A DNA stretch of 64,000 nt from Solanum dulcamara (taxonomy: Eukaryota; Streptophyta; Magnoliopsida; Solanales; Solanaceae). Position 1 is the first letter of the stretch, and the number at the start of each line of letters is the position of its first letter. Below are positions 61,405 through 64,000 of the stretch, one piece after another. The notes beneath the pieces are model-generated. The model saw nothing but the letters and a program-made list of their open reading frames with translations. It made no database searches and was not told the origin of the DNA. The position numbers and the translations under genes are program-made. The stretch covers positions 61,983,523-62,047,522 of the forward strand of contig NC_077237.1 in the NCBI RefSeq assembly GCF_947179165.1, read 5' to 3'.

Positions 61405-61885
61405 TGGTCCAAGGCATGTGAGAAAAGTTTCCAAGAGTTGAAAGATAGACCTACATCCGCTTTAGTATTTACTCTACCGAAAGGGTCTGATGGGTTTTTC
61501 ATGTGTTGTGATGCTTCAAGGGTTGATATTGGTTATGTTTTGATGAAAAGTGGTAAGTTGATAGCCTATGCTTCTAGGCAACTTAAGATGCATGAAAAGA
61601 ACTACCTGACTAATAACTTGGAGTTAGCGGTGGTTGTGTTTTCTTTGAAGATTTGGAGACACTATATCTATGGTGTCCATGTTGATTTATTCATCGACCA
61701 TAAGAGTTTGCAATATGTTTTCAACCAAAAGGACTTGAACCTTCGATAAAGGAGATGGATTGAGTTTTTAAAGGATTATGATATGAGTGTGTTGTACCAT
61801 TTGGGTAAAGCAAATATGGTTGCTGATGCTCTTAGTAGATTGTCCATGAATAGTGTTTCCTATGTTCAGGATGAAAAAAGGAGTT
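61405..61885 (+). pseudogene. RNase H (element H)
   Basis: Open 61438-61749: ELKDRPTSALVFTLPKGSDG, FFMCCDASRVDIGYVLM (catalytic CDAS), LIAYASRQLKMHEKNY, NNLELAVVVFSLKIWRHYIY and [23 protein letters not shown]-to-TGA type stop then precedes [16 protein letters not shown] and [10 protein letters not shown]. The most complete RNase H in the window. Confidence 0.85.
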
Positions 61886-62089
61886 AGTTCATATTATTCA
61901 TAGACTAGCTCATTTGGGTGTTCTCTTGGTTGATTCCAAGGATGGTAATGTTCTTGTCCAAAATTATTCTGAATCATCTCTTGTAGGGGATTTTAAGGCA
62001 AAGTAAGATAATGATCCTATTTTGGTTGAGTTGAAGAAGGCGGTTGTCGAAAAAGCCATTAAGTCTTTATCCCAAGGGGGAGATGGTTT

Positions 62090-62735
62090 GCTTTGATATC
62101 AAGGTTGATTGTGTGTTTCCAATGTTGATGGCTTGAGAGAAATGATATTGTCTGAAGCTCATAGTTTGCAGAGTTTGTGGCCAAATGTCCCAATTGTCAA
62201 CAAGTGAAGGTTGAGTATCAAAAAATGAGAGGTTTAGCTTAAGACATTGATATTCCTACTTGGAAGTAGAAAGACTTGCATATGGGCTTTATTATGTGTT
62301 TTCCTAGTACCCATACGCAACATGATTCGATTTGGGTTGTTGTTAACCGAATGACTAAGTCGGCGCATTTTCTTCCCCTTGAGACTTCCTATTCAGCCGA
62401 GGATTATGATAGACTTTACATTCGAGAGTTGGTTAAATTTCATGGTGTTCAACTATCTATCATTTCGTACTAAGGTACTCAATTCACATCTCAATTTTGT
62501 AAGTCGTTCCAAAATGGTATTGGTGCTCAAGTTAAGTTGAGCACAACCTTTCAACTTGAGACCGATGGACAAGAGAAGCATATTTTTCATACCTTGGAGG
62601 ATATGTTTAGAGCTTGTGTAATTGACTTCAAGGGTAATTGGGATGCACATTTGCCTTTGATAAAATTTTCTTATAACAATAGCTACCATTCTAACATCCA
62701 AATGGCTCCATTTGAAACTTTATAAGGTAGGAGAT
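62090..62735 (+). pseudogene. Integrase, 3' truncated (element H)
   Basis: Most of the zinc-binding domain is deleted (a jump near 62165 to EFVAKCPNCQQVKVEYQ). The core follows: LHMGFIMCF (first catalytic Asp replaced by Gly), WVVVNRMTKSAHFLPLETSY, RLYIRELVKFHGVQLSIISY (second Asp region ends in a stop), STTFQLETDGQEKHIFHTLE (Glu kept) and FSYNNSYHSNIQMAPFETL. It ends at GGTAGGAGA where LTR I starts, so the C-terminal domain and chromodomain are missing. Confidence 0.82.
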
Positions 62736-63727
62736 TATCATGCCCCAAATTATGGGAGATACAACAGGCACCCGGTTCCTCACTTGATAGAGTGAACCAA
62801 CATATACATAAAAGAGATGAAATTATGATGGCCGACAAGGCAACCATAATAACTTGCTAAAAAAAGATAACTAGACTGGCGAGGTCACAAAAATATCAAT
62901 GACATAATGAAAGGCCCGGCAAGGCCAATTTAACTAATAAAAAAAAGCAAGTTGACAAGGCTGCAACTAAAATCATATATTTCTATGACCCAAATCCAGG
63001 TCATGATGGAGCCTACCATAACCTCTGAGTAGGGAAGCCAAACCCAAGACAAGGGGAAGAAAAATCTTATTCTAATTGAATAACCCAAGAAAAGGAATAT
63101 AACCTAAGAAAGTCAGGCCAAGGTATAGATATGTAAATACGATACAAAATATACATAATGCATGGTAATGACCAAAAGAAATGACGAACTGACATTAGAC
63201 CAAACCCTGGACCTAGTGTCACCTATATAGGAACTACTAAGTACAAGAGCTGACAAATTGTATAAATATACAATACAGATCTGACTGTCCAAAATACAAA
63301 ATACAAATCAGAGTAAAAGAGGGAATGTAGCAAGTCTTTAAAATTTGGGAGCTCACCACAATCCGGAACTAGCACTGATACGGATGATCAGGCGCGCGCT
63401 GAGGGTGGCTCAAATTGGGAGCTGCATCAAAAAAATTCAAAAGTGCAGTATGACTACCAAAATATGGGGTACCCAGTAGGTATCATAGGCCTACCCAGCT
63501 CAGAAAGAATAAAATATATAATAAAAAGCACGATGATATTAATATCATTCAGAGAAGAATACAACTACAAATACGGGGAAAGGAGCATGGGAATAATCAT
63601 TCGACGGTCAAGCAAGTCCGACCAATCAAGTAAGAACATCAATAATCCCATCTGGTAAAAATATCAAAAGAATACTCAATGTAAACTTGTAGCTAAGACT
63701 CAATATCCTTAAAAATATGAAGAAGCG

Positions 63728-63866
63728 CCCGAAATTCACGTCTCAAGATTCCCAATAATATTAATAATAATACTAACCCGAGATATGTATCAATGGGCCA
63801 CTGAAATTCAAACCTCGAGTTTCTCAATACTACTACTACTAGTAGTAGAAGTACTACTAATACTAC

Positions 63867-63904
<38 letters not shown>

Positions 63905-63955
63905 TCCGAGATATGTATCAACGGGCCACCCGAAATTCACACCTCGAGTTTCTCG
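63728..63955. repeat. Tandem unit (CCGAAATTCAC..TTCTC) interleaved with AAT repeats
   Basis: Three imperfect copies of a block CCGAAATTCACACCTCGAG TTTCTC start near 63729, 63802 and 63929. They are separated by trinucleotide runs and by CCGAGATATGTATCAACGGG (63778, 63906). It is a composite minisatellite built around a microsatellite. Confidence 0.65.
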
Positions 63956-63969
63956 ATAATAATAATATT

Positions 63970-64000
<31 letters not shown>
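63827..64000. repeat. ACT/AGT and AAT microsatellites
   Basis: (ACT)n directly meets (AGT)n at 63827-63849, forming an inverted repeat, then (ACT) again, then (AAT)n to about 63903. A second (AAT)n with an ATT turn runs from about 63955 to the window end. Confidence 0.9.

Larger units (their letters stand above)
57277..62735 (+). mobile_element. Element H: decayed chromovirus related to D/E, truncated at both ends
   Basis: 5' LTR (57277-59192, its first ~100 bp missing), primer site, gag, RT, RNase H and most of integrase, cut at 62735 by LTR I. It is the best preserved coding element here: gag, RT and RNase H have long open stretches. The protease is missing altogether. The D/E array ends exactly where H's LTR begins mid-way, so D/E probably inserted into H's LTR. 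Confidence 0.85.
62736..64000 (-). mobile_element. LTR I (partial), probably minus strand, running off the window
   Basis: It starts on the + strand with TATCATGCCCCAAATTATGGG right after H's integrase is cut. The words GGCCGACAAGGCAACCATAAT (62830) and TTGACAAGGCTGC (62951) echo the end region of F's LTRs read in the same direction, which suggests minus orientation. No protein-coding resemblance. The other end lies beyond 64000, so family and completeness are open. Confidence 0.6.

Noticed and set aside
1..64000. Host protein-coding or tRNA genes
   Set aside because: I found no exon series, tRNA cloverleaf or non-retroelement domain on either strand; primer sites resemble tRNA ends only because they pair with initiator-Met tRNA.

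Overview
This is a repeat-dense stretch of plant nuclear DNA. I can support no host gene. Almost every base I can classify belongs to Ty3/Gypsy LTR retrotransposons, most of them recognisable as chromoviruses by integrase C-termini or chromodomain remnants. The LTR ends (TGTTACACCCCGTAC...GGTTSRTGACA type), the initiator-Met tRNA primer sites and a 5S rRNA-like fragment close to the plant consensus suggest a dicot, most likely Solanaceae. The family assignment is inference from remembered repeats, not a search.

Left block (1-25013). The tail of an LTR (1-490) is followed by element B (from about 521), a + strand Gypsy element. B's 5' LTR is split by a complete long-LTR element A (1376-10416, TSD GTAGG), and its gag is split by a solo LTR of the same family as A (11914-15306, TSD AATTA). 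A has 3.6-3.7 kb LTRs and only a 1.7 kb interior without gag or pol. That interior carries the first ~91 nt of a 5S rRNA gene fused to the last codons of a chromodomain. B's reverse transcriptase stops at 16832 at an unclassified insert (16833-~17985). Element C follows on the minus strand (gag to integrase remnant, with its 5' LTR at 22053-25013). C looks like a coding relative of A.

Middle block (25014-57276). A D internal fragment, an LTR (26908-29093), a complete but decayed E interior and a second LTR form a tandem LTR-int-LTR-int array on the + strand. The last LTR is split by a 21 kb insertion (34669-55751). That insertion is element F, minus strand, with 3.3-3.4 kb LTRs, an interior nearly devoid of coding sequence, and a nested solo LTR G (TSD AAAGG). 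A stretch of about 7.9 kb running from inside F's 3' LTR through G has been duplicated in tandem (36014-43910 and 43911-51846).

Right block (57277-64000). Element H (+) has an LTR truncated at its start, gag, no protease, and RT-RNase H-integrase. It is cut by another LTR (I, from 62736) that ends in AAT microsatellite DNA at the window edge.

Relative order inferred from nesting: H, then D/E, then F, then G, then the tandem duplication; B is older than A and the solo LTR. All coding regions are broken by stops and frameshifts, so nothing here looks autonomous now. A and F share LTR type, primer site, leader and polypurine tract with coding element C, so they were plausibly mobilised in trans by C-like relatives.
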